Below are positions 50,613 through 62,898 of a DNA stretch of 64,000 bases, one piece after another; the first letter of the stretch is position 1; the number at the start of each line of letters is the position of its first letter. Source of the DNA: Phaeosaccion multiseriatum (Eukaryota > Ochrophyta, other classes); assembly GCA_965112735.1 (NCBI GenBank), contig OZ218953.1, positions 868,001-932,000 of the forward strand, written 5' to 3'. Position numbers and translations under genes: made by a program. The notes beneath the pieces are model-generated. The model made no database searches, was not told where the DNA came from, and saw nothing but the letters and a program-made list of their open reading frames with translations.

Positions 50613-51860
50613 AGGCCCACTGCTGCTGCTTCTTCTACTTCTGGTGTCGGTGCCGCCTTCTGCTTGCTTCGCGACGAGCGTGACATCGAAGAGAGCAACC
50701 CAAACAACTCACTACTGTTCCCGCCATCCCGGGGCTGCTCTGCGGAGGCCGGGAAAGGATGTACGGCCTTGTCCGAGAGGGCTAATAGAAGTAGGGAATG
50801 AAGTAGTAGTAGGAGCAGTGGCAGTAGGAGAAAACGCAGCAGGTGCTGCTCCTGGTAACGATGGGGCCGACACACCTCACAACAGACCACTCGCCGTGGT
50901 GACGGGGGCCAACCGAGGTCTGGGCTATGCGCTCTCGGCGGAGCTATTGAGGAGAGGCTGGGATGTGATCCTTGGCTGCAGAGACGAGGCGTCGTGCCGA
51001 GCAGCCGCCGCTGGGCTGAACGTAGTAGTTCTTGAACAGGAGGAGGAAGAGGAGGCGCGGGGTGATGGTGGGAATGCAGGAACATACTGCTCGCCACCAT
51101 CTTCAGCAGCAGCAGGAGTGGCCGGAGGAGGAGGAAGGGAAGCAGGCAGAGAAGGAGTCGGGCGTGTCCGGGTGCATGCGCACAGTCTTGATGTGGCGGA
51201 TTCACGGAGCGTTGCACGGTTTGTGAAGACGGCCCTGGCAATAACAGAGACAACAGCAACACGATCACCATCGGACAGTCGGGCAGCAATGAGCAAGTCC
51301 AGAGCAACGCGCAAGGTGGACCTGCTGGTGAACAATGCAGCGGTGTGCCTTCCCGGAGACAAGTACGACGTTTTAAGTCAGACACTGGCCACCAACTTCT
51401 TCGGCCCTCTAGCGATGATCGAAGCTTGCCTACCTTCGCTGGCAGCAACTGCACCAGGAGGAGCAGCAGAGGCGGCGGCTGAGTCTTCTACATCACCAAT
51501 TGCTGCTGCTATTCCTTATGAAGCATCCCCCCTCTCGTCAAGCAGGCCACAGGGGAAGGAGGAGGAGGAGGAGGAGGAGGAGGAGCAGACACATCAAGGG
51601 CAGGAACGTGGGAAAGTCCACCAACGCCCTCCTCCCCTTGGCGGGGTGGTGTTGAATGTATCTAGCGGCGACGGAGAGCTGTGCTACATGGCTTCGGACT
51701 TGCAGCTTGCCCTGACAGAGACCTCCACGCTGCAGGTAAGGGGGGAGGAGGGGGGAGAGCGAAGGGATGAGGGGGCTCTCTCTCTCTATCAAGACTCGAT
51801 CTTGACTCTACTCGTCTAATCCTTGCCTGTCCCTGCCCCTTTCTCCCGTCTCTCTGTCTC

Positions 51861-51895
<35 letters not shown>

Positions 51896-52680
51896 CTCGT
51901 CTTTCTCTCTTCCTCTCTCTCTCTATCTCTTCCTTCCTCCCTCTCTCCCTCTTTCTCTCCCTTAACTCTCTCTTACTCCCACTCTCTCTCTTCCTCCCTC
52001 TCTCTCTCTCGCTCTTCTATCTCTATCTCCACGCCCCTCCCCCCCCCCTCCCTATCTCTCTCTTCTCTCTCTCTCTCTCTCTTCCCCTCTCTCTCTCTCT
52101 CTCTGCGAAGGGTGTAAAAGACGTGGTAGAGTCTGTTCAGAGTGCGTGCCTTCATCCCCGGTCAGACGAGAGCAGCACAGCTCATACTGCCCAGAGTAAC
52201 AGCAACGGCGCGAAGGAACAAGAAGAGGGCCACCGAGAAATCGCCTTCGGTCCCACCCCTGCCTACAGCTTTTCCAAGGCTGCTCTCAACGCCGCCGTCC
52301 GCGTGCTCGGTCCCGAGCTGCTGGCCGAGAGCGGGGTGCGCTGCATAGCTGTGTGTCCCGGAGACGTGGCAACACGGATGTGCTCCGTGCCTGTGCCGGC
52401 TGGGCTTGGAGTGCAGCTGGAGGAGGAGGAGGAGGAGGAGGAGGAGGAGGAGGAGGAGGAGGAGGAGGAGGAGAGTCATCGAGCTGAGGGGCCAACAGGA
52501 GCAGGAGCAGGAGCAGGAGGGGAAGGGGAGGTGGAGGTACTGACACCCGCCGAGGCCGCCAACCGGGTACTGGACTTGTTGCAGGGAGGAGGAAGTGGAG
52601 GAGGAGGAGGAGGAGGAGGGGGAGGGGATGACTTTGAAACGGGCTGCTTCTACAGAGACGGGCAGCGGATCCCATGGTAA
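50581..52680 (+). CDS. Short-chain dehydrogenase/reductase, plastid-targeted, with long inserts
   Basis: Two exons, 50581-51735 and 52111-52680, 574 residues, twice the usual SDR length. The N-terminus is a signal ([20 protein letters not shown]) with an Ala-Cys-Phe-Ala-Thr cleavage-like motif, fitting a plastid presequence. The SDR core has TGANRGLG (cofactor loop, about 104-111), LDVADSRS, VDLLVNNAAVCLP, LATNFFGPLAMIEACLPSLA, GGVVLNVSSGDGELCYM with the catalytic Ser, and AYSFSKAALNAAVRVLGPEL with the YxxxK pair, then RCIAVCPGDVATRM. Glu-rich and Gly-rich low-complexity inserts lie between strands (about 150-165, 325-335, 448-465, 550-560). It resembles carbonyl-reductase-like SDRs; the substrate is unknown. 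The intron is (CT)n. Confidence 0.88.
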
Positions 52681-53040
52681 TTGACTCGCACAGGTATGAC
52701 GGCAAGCTGAATCAATCAATCATCCAATCAGGAGCTCGGGCGCTGATGTGCTATCTGCTATCTGCTATCTGCTATCGCCGGCACCAGCCTATCTGGCGAG
52801 AGACTTTTTCCCTCGGTCGGCACGCAAGAACTCCTTGCAGCGCAGATCGCATCACCGTAGACCCCTCTCATCGTTCGCTTAATTCGTCAACAGCCACTGC
52901 CATGCAACTGCTGCTGCGCTCTGCTCAATTTTTGAACCCTCTGGCTTTTTCATACCTTTCTTGTGCAAGAGGAGCTTGGGCTAATAATCATCTGCTGGGG
53001 GGAAAGGCCACACACTTTCTAAATTTTGTATTCAGCTGAA
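52681..53040. other. Spacer with a partial GATAGC-family repeat
   Basis: 52741-52785 contains four GCTATCT/GCTATC units followed by GCCGGC, the reverse of the GATAGCAGATAGC core found at 4258-4446, so it is a truncated third copy. The rest is unassigned. Confidence 0.5.
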
Positions 53041-53860
53041 AAAACGCTCTTATATTCTCCTATTTTGTGTGTGTACATGTGGGACATTCTCCTATTTTGT
53101 GTGTGTACATGTGGGCCCATGTCCCAAGCGTCCCAAGCAGCGGTGCTCTGCTCCCCCCCATCTGGATCTATGGAGGCCCTTGGACGGGTCGGGCCTCGTG
53201 CTGGCGGTTGTGCCGCTGCTGCTGTTGTTGTTGTTGCTGCTGCTGCTGCTGCCGCCAATGCTCAGGCTCGCCAGGCTGCCGCCAATCCCCAGGCCGGCCG
53301 GGCTGTTTCCACGTCGGGATGCAGCCATGTGGGCGAGGGCAGCGACCCTCAAAAGAGCGCGTTCGAGGAGACCAACCGCCTTCTCCTCCAGTCCCCCCTC
53401 ACACAGGCTGTTCACTATGGTGGAGACGATGAGGGGCAAGTCCGTCACGCGACAATGTGTAGGGTGATTCTCAACGCACTGCGCGGGTAGAAATTGTGGG
53501 CCTTCTCGCTCAGGGTCAATGCCACGGCCACCACACTCCCTTGCTGGTTGACGTGCTGGGCGAACGCCATGGCCTGAGCAGCCTCGAGGTAAGCCAGAGG
53601 GTCGTGGTACCACCCTGACGGGTTGGAGGTCGGCATGAAGGGGATTCCTGCGTTTGCCGCTGCCTGCTGAATGGCAGCGGCAGAAGCAGGGGTGCCACTC
53701 ATGCCGACCTCCAACCCGGCAGGGCACTACCACGACTCTCTGGCTTACCTCGAGGCTGCTCAGGCCATGGCGTTCGCCCAGCACATCCCTCGGTCCGACG
53801 GCGGCGAGGAGGGGGTGCCTAGCGCCAATGTTGTCGTTGTGAAATTGAGGGAAGGGCGCA
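53041..53860 (-). pseudogene. Gene fragment with an inverted partial duplication
   Basis: On the minus strand 53714-53445 encodes SAAAIQQAAANAGIPFMPTS, then NPSGWYHDPLAYLEAAQAMA, then FAQHVNQQGSVVAVALTLSE. A related sequence lies in opposite orientation at 53671-53786 (AAAEAGVPLMPTSNPAGHYH, DSLAYLEAAQAMAFAQHIP). Downstream on the minus strand an in-phase-looking stretch (VSTIVNSLCEGGLEEKAVGL, then Ala/Gly/Ser-rich) runs to about 53210 but needs a splice or frame change near 53480. I do not recognise the family. The head-to-head duplication and short frames suggest a broken copy; a functional minus-strand gene is possible. Confidence 0.45.
53054..53115. repeat. Tandem 32-bp repeat
   Basis: ATTCTCCTATTTTGTGTGTG followed by TACATGTGGG occurs at about 53054-53083 and 53086-53115. 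Confidence 0.85.
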
Positions 53861-54776
53861 GGGACAGAAGACAGGTTTCAGTTTCAGTGCGTGGTCGTCG
53901 CATCGGCATCAAAGAGGAAGCAAAAGGGCAGATGAACAGTGACTTAAGGGCTGGGGTGCATCTTCATCTCCATCGTCAACCTCCTCGACGAATCCCTCCT
54001 TGACCCGCTTCTGCGAATGGAAAAAGAAGAAGAATAAGGAGGAGGAGGAGGAGGAGGAGGAGGAGGAGGAGGAGGAGGAGGAGGAAAAGGAGGAGGAGGA
54101 TGAGGAGGAGGAGGGAGCAGCACAGTCGGCGCTTTGGTAGATAGCCCTAGCCCAAGCCATAGCTATCGCTTTCCTAGCTCCATGATCGAAAGCAATGAGG
54201 CAAGACGAGCAATAAAAAGCCCTTCTTACCCACGGGGGATCGACGCGCTATCTCTTGCTGGCGCTGTCCGCCTCCCCCCCTCGTGGGGCCACAAATCCTT
54301 TGGACGTGCCCGTTGTTGCGCGGGTCCAATTGGGTCCATGGCTATTTCCGCTGCGCCGTGGTGGGGTTTTCTGCAGGAGCCCCCCTTCTTCTCCAGCACC
54401 CCCTCCAGAACGCTTCGGACGTGGTGGGAGAGGCCCCAGCTTGACCCCTGTGGCAGCCTTAAGCCGTGGGGAAGGCACTCTGCGGCTCTTTCCCCCCAAT
54501 TCCCCGTCCCCCCCCCCCAGTCCTTACCTCCTGTGACAGGAGCGGAGGGGATGCAGACGCAGACAGTCGGCCTTCCGCTTCCCTCCTCAGTTCTGAGAAA
54601 AGGAAAGCTGCGGCTCTGCCGAAAGCTGCGAAGGGGAGGATAGAGGGAGGAAAAAAAGGGAATGTGGAGTCTTTTTTTGTTTTTTGTGTTGAGGAATCCA
54701 TAAACTGAAACTCACAATCGTCAGTGTCGATCCCCCTCAGTAAAAGGGGCACCACCGCCAAGAAAAGGAAAGCAAG
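53861..54776. other. Spacer upstream of the PPR gene
   Basis: Contains CAGTTTCAGTTTCAGT at 53876-53889, (GGA)n at 54041-54115 and C-rich segments. Frames on both strands at 54134-54700 overlap but have no domain. No gene is called; the PPR promoter should be close to 54776. Confidence 0.35.
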
Positions 54777-57700
54777 ATGAGGAGAAGGAAGAGGGGAGAG
54801 CCCGCCGTGTTGATGCTCTCTACCTTGGCTGTGGTGCTGAGGAGGCGACGAGAAGGAGGAGCTGCAGAAGCTTTCACAGCAGCCACACCTGTGAGGCAAG
54901 CCCACCAAGGGTCGATTCCTCCTCCTCCTGCTGCTGCTGCTGTATCGCACGGTCAACCACGCAGAGATCTAGCATTTGCGCTATCAGCCTCATCGCCCGC
55001 TTCGCTGTCCAGCTCTGCACCATCAGCTACCCGAGGAGAAGAAAGTAGCGTCGCAGGAAGCACAACCAAGGCGGACCCAGGAGCAGCACAAGGAGGAGGA
55101 GCCGTAGGGCGCAGACCTTCGGGCGGCCGGGCAGGGCAAAGAGGTGCTTCTGGCAGGAGGCGGGGGCGAGGAAATAGAGGAGGCAGGGGAGGACAGAGAG
55201 GCAGAGGGTCTGTATCAGCCCCAGCAGCAGCAGCCGCAAGAGGAGGAGGAGGAGGAGGAGGAGGCGAAAGCTGGGTGAGCAGCGGGAGCTCTTCTTCCTC
55301 CTCTTCTTCTTCTTCTTCTTCTGGGAAGAAGTCGCGACCCGTCAGCTCTTCTTCCTCTCCTTCTGCCGGGTCGGCGGTGGTGACTACACCTTCTTCCTCA
55401 ACAGCAGACTTGCCCTACTTTTATGTACCGGAGAAGCCGCCTCAACTGTGGCAACAATTGCCTGCGTACCTCGCAACCATCGACCCCGCCACGACCGATG
55501 AAGATATTCCCGTCTTGGGGGGTGCAGGGACCGGGTCGGGCGAAGGAGCAGCAGGAGGGGCTCCGTCGTGCGACGAGATCGACGCAGGATTCCTGAAAAC
55601 GATTTTGCTCTCTCAGACGACCTTTATCAATGCGAGGGAGGAGCTCCAGCGCATCGAGGCAGATCAGCGCAAGTACGCCAAGAGCAAGCCCAAGGTGGGT
55701 ATGTGTGTGTTGGTCTGGGTTGGTGGGGGCTGTTCGTGTCTGTTGCCCCTCGGTTGGGGTGTTGGGGTATTGGTGAGTCGGTTGAGTCAAGTACGAGGGA
55801 GTCTTACTTACTGCCATGTACATCTAAGAAGATGAAGAAGAAGGAAAGCCGCTAATTTGAAGCCAACTGTGTGTGTGGGGGGGGAGAGGAGTATATTCGA
55901 CGTAAGGAGTGAAGAAGACTTGCAACTCGCTCCCAGAGCACCGCACGGCTCTCTCCATGTCCTGAGCTCCACTGTGTAGCAGTACCTCCTCCATATGCCT
56001 CCATATGTCTTGCGATCTTAGGGTGTACACCTTCTTTCCTCCTCCTCCTCCTCCTCCTCCTCCTCCTCTGCCCTCCTCGATAGCCGGACCGTCGTATTTT
56101 CCGAGGCACCCCACTGTACGACCAACACGCCAACGGAGGGCCGCAGACCGAAGAGGAGGAGGCCTTTGCCAAAGACATTGCTGCCCGTAAGCAGCAGCAG
56201 GAGGACGCCCTTGACACCGCCATGGACGCTCTCCGGGCCATTGCAGATAGGGACCCGTACGAGAGGGTGAGCAGCAGCAGCACCAGTTTGATGGGCAGCA
56301 GCAGTCTCATGGGCAGCAGCAGTGGTACACAAGGGGACTTGGGAGGACAAGGAGGAGGAAGAGGTGCGCTCACAGGTACAGGGGTTGGTGGTCCGCCCCG
56401 ACTGGCCTTTGACACGGCTCTGGAGATGTGCTCGGCCAACAAGCGCTGGGGAACATGTATGGAGGCATTGGAGCTCATGCAGAGGTGAGTAAGTCAATGA
56501 GTGGGTAGTAAGTCAAGTAGTGGGTGGTAAGTAAGTGAATCTGGTAGGTAGGTAGGTAGGCAGGTAAGTTGGGTCACTCCCTCACTCCTGACAATCACTT
56601 CCTTCACTGTCCTGATTTTCACAACACTCAACTCCCTCACTATCCTGACGCACACCCACACACCCCACTGTCGTGACACTCTCGGACACCGTCGGACACT
56701 CTCGGACACCCTCCGGTACTGGTCTCTGGCACTGGTGGTCAACAGGGTCCGCGTATCGCCCCACGCAGGCACGTACAAGGCCCTCCTCCGCTCCTACTCG
56801 GGCAACAACTCGAGGGGTCGTGCTGCTTTCATCATCAAGGCCATGACGGCCATGAAGAGGGCCAAGGTGCAGCCTGACCAGCAGATCTTCGAGCTTGCCG
56901 TCACGGGCTGTGCCGCAGGTTAGATGGGATGGCAGTGGATGGGGTGGGGTGGGGTTGTCGGTTGCTCTCCCTTGCATACTTCGTGGCCGTATCTCTATCC
57001 TCCCGTTCGTCCCCTCCCCTTCCTCTCCTCATCCCTCCCTCCCTCCCCCCGCCCCTCACCTCCACACCCACCCACTGACATACCACACCGACCCATTCCT
57101 CATTGACTTCCTGCTCACGCACCTTCACAGCTGGCGACCACCGCGCTGCTCTCCACTTTTACAAGCAGAACTCCGCCATGGGATACGCCTCCACAGAGAA
57201 GATGCTCAGAGAGCTTGTGCTCGTGTTGGGCTCGCATGGGTATTGGGCAAGAGCCAGGTGCGAAGTGGGGGGGAGGGAAGGACGGAGGGAAGGACGGAGG
57301 GAAGGACGGAGGGAAGGACGGAGGGAAGGACGGACGAACCCCCTCCTCGCTATTACATCAGAATCGAACCTGCGATCTGAGGCGCGCTTTTGCTTAGACT
57401 GACACCTCGCCCTCTCTTATCTCAATGTATCTCTCTCTGCTTCCGTCTTTCTCTCTCGCTCCCTCCCCCCCCCGCCTCCCTCTATTGCTGTGATCAGGGG
57501 CTTCATTTGGGACTTTGAGAAGGCTACGGGATGTGCGGTGGATATCGTTTGCTACAACGCCATCATACGCTGTCTCAAGGACTTGGGAGAGGCTGGCCAG
57601 AAGGTGAGGCGTGGACGAGAGGGAGAAGGGGTACAGTCACTCCATCACTGGGCCATCACTTCACTTCACTCGCCTTCACTCACTCACTCACTCACTCACT

Positions 57701-60700
57701 CCCTCACTCACTCACTTCACTCACACACTCACTCACTTCTCCTCCTCCTCCTCCTCCTCCTCCTCCTCCTCCTCCTCCTCCTCCTCCTTTCATAGACCGC
57801 CATGGAGCTCCTGGAACAAGCACGCATGCGTAAGAAGTTGGGGTCCCGTGCAAGCAGCCACCCAAACCACGCCACCTACGTAGGGGTCATGACCGCTCTC
57901 TCGCAGTCCGGCAAGTGGGAGGCTGCCCTGGGTTTACTGAATGAGATGCAGGAGGAGCAAGACAGGGAGGAGAAGGAGAGGAAAGAAGGGAAGGGCAAGA
58001 GGAAGGTGAAGGAAGGGGAGGAAGAGGAAGCATCCTCCGCCTCCTCGTCCTCCATCGCACCCCAGATAGTGGCGTACAACACTGTGCTGCTGGCCTGCGA
58101 GAGGGCCGGCGAGTGGAAGGCGTGTCTCGAAGTGCTTGACATGGCGCTGGCAAGAGGGCTTAGTCCCAACGTTATCAGCTACAACACCACCATTAGCTGC
58201 TGCGGCAAGGCAGGACAATGGCTCAAGGCGTTAGCGCTCTTTAAGGTAGGAAAGGTGATGGGGGTGATGGGAGGTTGGGGGGGAGCTACATTTCGCACAG
58301 GAGCGAAGGGAGAAAGCAAGGGGCCGACCAGTCTCTCTGATGTCTTTCTCTCCCTGTGTGATGTCTGTCTGTCTGCTCTTTTCAGCCTTGTGTCTCTCAC
58401 TCTCTCACTCTCTTACACTCTCTCTCTCTCTCTCTCTCGTGTCTGTCGTATCTTGCCTTTTGGGTGTTATCTTTCATCCCTCTCTTCCGACCAACCCACA
58501 AATGGACACGCACGCAACCGAATGACCAACAGGTGATGAAGACGCGTGACATCACCCCTGACCTCTACTCGTACAACAGCCTGTGCCAGGCCTGTTCAGA
58601 GGCCTCCAAGAGAGGCGACCCCAACGCCTGGGAGAGAGCTCTCTCGCTGCTCGAGGAGGCCAGGAGGAAGGGGGTGCGTCCAGATCTGTGGACCTACACC
58701 TCTTGCATCAAGTAAGTCAGTGAGGCAGTCAGGCAGTAAAAATCAGTCAAGAGTGAAGGCGGCTGGCGGCTGAGCCTGGGGACTATAGCCCCGCATTACC
58801 TCTCCCTCTGAGCACCAACACCAACCCTCTTGCCCATCCTTACATTGACTGGCTCTGACTTAACTCTCGCTTGCTCGCACTGTCTTTCTCTCCCCTGTAT
58901 TACCAACTGGGCACTGATGTATTCAGCGCGTGTTCAAGGGCCGGGCGTGTGGCGGAGGCGATACACTTGCTGCGCAGCATGGAGTCGCAGAGCGGCGTCA
59001 AACCGGACACATTCGCCTACACATGTGCCCTCGACGCGTGCTCCAGAGTCAGCAAGGGAGGAGGAGGAGGAGGAGGAGGAGGAGGGGAAGGGGAAGGGGA
59101 GGAGGAAGGAGGGGAGGGAGGGGGGAGGGAGGAGCGCAAGTACTGGAGGCAGGCGCTGGATTTGCTAGATGAGATGCGTGTGAAGAACATTCCTATGAAC
59201 CACAGAACATACCGGGCTGCTATCGCGGTGAGTGAGTGAGCGGGGGAGGGAGGGAGGGAGGGAGGGAGGGAGGGAGGGAGGGAGGGAGGGAGGGAGGGAG
59301 GGAGGCAGGGAGGGAGGGAGGGAGGGAGGGAGGGAGGGAGGGAGGCAGGGAGGGAGGGAGGGAGGGAGGAAGGGAGGGAGGGAGGAAGGGAGGGAGGGAG
59401 GGAGGGAGGGAGGGGAGGGAGGGACGGAAGGAGTCGGAAGATGAAGGGAGAGAAGTAGGGAGTGAGTTGTGAGGATGGATATAGATGGGGAGACAAGTGG
59501 GAGCAGGCCCTCGGCATCCTCGACGGCGCTTTCACACACCGTTAACACGCCATGAACACACCTTTAACACACCTTTGACAAACCGTGAACACACAATTAA
59601 CACACCTTCAACACACCTTTGACACACAATGAACACATAATTAACAACACAGGCATGCGGGTGGGGAGGGAAGTGGGAGCAAGCCCTCGGCATCCTGGAC
59701 AGCGCTCGAGCAAGAGGCTACGCTGTTAATGACTTCATGATGAACGCAGCGATCAGGGCCATGCAGAGAGGGGGGCAATGGGAGAAGGCGGTGGAGCTAC
59801 TACAGCAGATGAAGCAGGAGGGCATCGCGGATTCCCACTCCTATACGTCTGTGAGTGGGAGGGAGGGAGGGAGGAGGAAGAGGAGGGGAGGGGGGGGGGG
59901 GTATATCTTAGAGAGGAGGGGAGGGGATACGCGTAAGAGCAGAGAAAGTATCATGTGATGTAATGTCATGTCATGTCATGTGATGTGATGTGATGTGATG
60001 TGATGAAACAGTGGTGCACGAAGAACCCAACCCCCCCCCCCCCCCACCCGCAAACACACGCCCATACACACGGACGCATACACACGCACACACGCGCACG
60101 CTCACACTCACACATAATACACAAGTCTTCATCTTCTCATCCTCACCTTCCCTCCCCTTCCCCTCCTGACCCCCCCCCCCCCCAGGCGATCCAAGCCTGC
60201 GGCGCAGCAGGGCGATGGCAAGAGAGCCTCACACTTATGGATGAGATGCGTGACCTTGGCCCGTCCGTACGGGGCCCCACCGTGTACACCTACACGGCCT
60301 GCATCTCTGCATGTGGTCGGTCTGGCGAGTGGAAGAAGGGACTTGAGTTGTTGAAGAACATGCAGATGGAGGGACTGACGCCGGATAGGGTGGCGTATAA
60401 CGCGGTGATTCACGCGTGCCTGGCCAGCAGTCAGTTCTCCAAGGCACTCGAGCTGTTCCACACCATGCAGGTATATAGGCATATAGGTGTATACATAAAT
60501 ACGTATGGGTGTGTCTCTATTCCGTGTGTTGATCTGAAGCTCCCCCATTCACTGCCATCCTCACCCCCCCCCCCCCGCCTCCTCCTCCTCCTCCTCCTCC
60601 TCAGGATGTTGGTCTGAAGCCCGATGAAGTGACCATGACCGACATGATCCTATCTCTGACCCGAGTGGGCAGACACGCAGAGGCCGACGACATCTTTCGG

Positions 60701-61050
60701 GAGGGAATGGAGAAGGCGATTTTGCCCATCTGTGAGCTGGACAGGTGAGGGAGTTGGTGATACGAAGAGGGGGAGGGAGGAGGCAGTTGTGAAAGCGTTG
60801 ACAAGATTTCTGCCTGTGTTTTGTACCCGCGCTGCCTTGGCTGACTCAATCTAGTTCTCTCCTCCTCCTCCTCCTCCTCCTCCTCCCCCCAAGTGACACT
60901 GAGATCGACTTGAGCTCTCTCGCACCCGCCCTGGCCAGAGCGAAGGTGAAGTATGTCCTGACCTCGGTAAGTCACTGATGAAGAGGTCGCGCCTAAGTCA
61001 ATGAGCAAGAGGTCATACCTACGCGCCTTCCGACCTACCTGCCTGTCTGT

Positions 61051-61087
<37 letters not shown>

Positions 61088-61922
61088 TGCCTATCCACCT
61101 TTGCCTTGCCAGCCTAACATTGCTGCATTGGCATTGCATTGATTACGTAAGGTTGCTACACATTGCGTTGCGTTGATTGAAATCATTGAGCGTGTTGTTT
61201 GCATCTTGACACTATGTTTGCTTGACACTACGTTTGCTTGACACTCATGTTTTGTTTGGCACTATGCTTTGCTTGACACACTTATGTTCGCTTGACAAAT
61301 GTTCCATCCCTCACGCGTACACACACAGGCCTTGATGAGCAGCGACGACACCGCCCGGCAGGCGCTGAGTAAGGCAGGATTGACACTCATCATCGGCACG
61401 GGGGGAACGAGGGCCACACACAGTGCCGCACAAGGCAAGGTGGGGGGCAGGCAGGCCGGCAGCAAGGGCAGGGGAAGGGGCAGGGGAAGGGGCAAGACCA
61501 CCTCAACGTCCATCTCTTTGGACAGCGACGAAGAGCGAGACGGCAGCGAGTATGCAGAGGCGTATGGAAAGGGCGGCGTTGTGTTTGAGGAAGAAGAGGA
61601 CGGCGAGTATGAAGGGGGTGATGGCGTTGAGGCGGATACCATGGCAGCGGTACATGAGCAGCAACTTCGCTTGGCTCGGCGGCTGAGGCACCAACAGCAG
61701 CAGCAACAGCGCTTCCCTTTGAAGCGTTTCCTGAAAGAGTCGCTGCGTACAGACTTTGAACCCGCCCTCACCGCCCTCGAGGCAGGAGAAGGAGGAGGAG
61801 GAGGAGGAGGAGGAGGAGGAGGGGGCGGCGCTACTAACTCTCTCTTTTCGGTGAGGGGCAAGGGGTGCCTGGAGATTGCGGGCTCGGAGCTTAGCGCGTG
61901 GTTTGCAGCACAATCCAAATAG
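54777..61922 (+). CDS. Pentatricopeptide repeat (PPR) protein, 13 exons, organelle-targeted
   Basis: Exons 54777-55694, 56084-56484, 56746-56918, 57131-57257, 57498-57603, 57796-58245, 58533-58711, 58927-59227, 59653-59850, 60186-60470, 60605-60744, 60894-60966 and 61329-61922, all in phase, 1,314 residues. The N-terminus is basic with a signal-like run and EAFTAATP, a plastid Ala-Phe motif, followed by Arg/Gly-rich RGRGNRGGRGGQRGRG (possible RNA contact) and Ser-rich sequence. From about residue 330 to 1090 are PPR helical pairs, e.g. VAYNTVLLACERAGEWKACL, VISYNTTISCCGKAGQWLKA, DTFAYTCALDACSRV, YTYTACISACGRSGEWKKGL and VAYNAVIHACLASSQFSKAL. PPR tracts bind organellar RNA for processing or stability. 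The C-terminal 200 residues are acidic/Gly-rich with a basic KRFLKESLRTDF. Many introns are built on GTGAGTGAG or CTC tracts. Confidence 0.9.
57686..57788 (+). repeat. (CACT)n and (CTC)n tract in PPR intron 5
   Basis: (CACT)n at about 57672-57737 passes into (CTC)n at 57738-57788, directly before the acceptor CATAG at 57795. Similar (CTC)n tracts precede the PPR acceptors at 56083, 60604 and 60893. Confidence 0.9.
59228..59432 (+). repeat. (GGGA)n tract in PPR intron 8
   Basis: The donor GTGAGTGAGTGAG at 59228 leads into about 180 bases of GGGA/GGCA units. Such G-tracts could form G-quadruplexes in the pre-mRNA. Confidence 0.9.
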
Positions 61923-62898
61923 AACATGTGGAGGTAATCCAAACAAGCTTCACCATCACCTCATTAGAGGGGTGAGGGGTGTGGAGGGGTGAGGGGTGAG
62001 GGGTGTGAAGGGGTGGGGCCTCTCTCCTTCTTTCTCTCTTTTGAGAGAGGCTACAAGAGTCAGAGAAGGGCACAGAGGGAAGAAGAACTGTCAGTTCCAG
62101 CCATTGGGATGGGGTGGGACAGAGTTGAGGGGAGGGGAGGGCAGGGGAGATTTTGTTGACTTTGAGGAATCAACCTAAGCATTACATCAACAGGAATGGG
62201 AGGGAGTTGGCCAACTACTTGGGGAATCAGGTATATGGGCCAGGCATATGGGTCGGGCTTGTGGACCAGGCACATGGGTCGGGCTTGTGGGCCAGGCACA
62301 TGGATCAGGCTTGTGGGTCAGGCATATGGGTCGGGCTTGTGGGCCAGGCATATGGGTCGGGCTTGTTGAGCAGGCATATGGGTCTGGCTTGTTGAGCAGT
62401 CATATGGGTCGGGCTTGTGGGCCAGGCATATGGGTCAGGCTTATTGGCGAGGCATGTGGATCAGGCTTGTTGGCCAGGCATATGGGTCAGGTGTAACACT
62501 CGGTGTGACCCTCTGGCACTCTGTTTGGTGTCTTGTTGGTGCGTGCCTTCCTCATATATCTTAGGAGGAGCCTCCAATAGAGGAGGAGGAGTCGAAACTG
62601 TGCAAACTTCCCCATTTCCCAGCGAAATAAATAAAGTACCGTGAAAATAACGATTGATCGATCCAGAGAAGAGAGTCCTCTTAACTTGCCGTACAAGGTA
62701 TATATCCTCTTTACTTGCCGGACAAGGTATATATCTTCTTTACTCTATGCTCTATCCTTCGTCCTATACCCACTCAGTTCCTCAATTCATCTACTCCGAA
62801 GTAACTGTTCATCAGCCAACTCCGCTGGCCCGTCCCATCTATAGGACCACTGGCTGGTCAGTTAGCTCAACTGGCAACCCGTCCTTCCTCTGGTCAGC
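61923..62898. other. 3' spacer with minisatellite
   Basis: After the PPR stop come GGGGTGAGGGGT units (61970-62016), the 26-bp minisatellite (62242-62490), an AATAAATAAAG polyadenylation-like stretch at 62626-62636, and a short dispersed pair CTTGCCG(T/G)ACAAGGTATATAT at 62685-62703 and 62715-62733. Near 62855-62905 GGTCAGTTAGCTCAACTGG is repeated imperfectly. No gene. Confidence 0.5.
62242..62490. repeat. 26-bp minisatellite
   Basis: Nine to ten units with core AGGCATATGGGTCGGGCTTG followed by TGGGCC, diverged by a few substitutions (CACATGG, TTGTTGAGC, TTATTGGC). Confidence 0.9.

Noticed and set aside
57340-57430. tRNA-like GGTTCGATTC T-loop on the minus strand in a PPR intron
   Set aside because: The T stem does not pair (GCAGG against CTGAT) and no acceptor or anticodon arm can be drawn.
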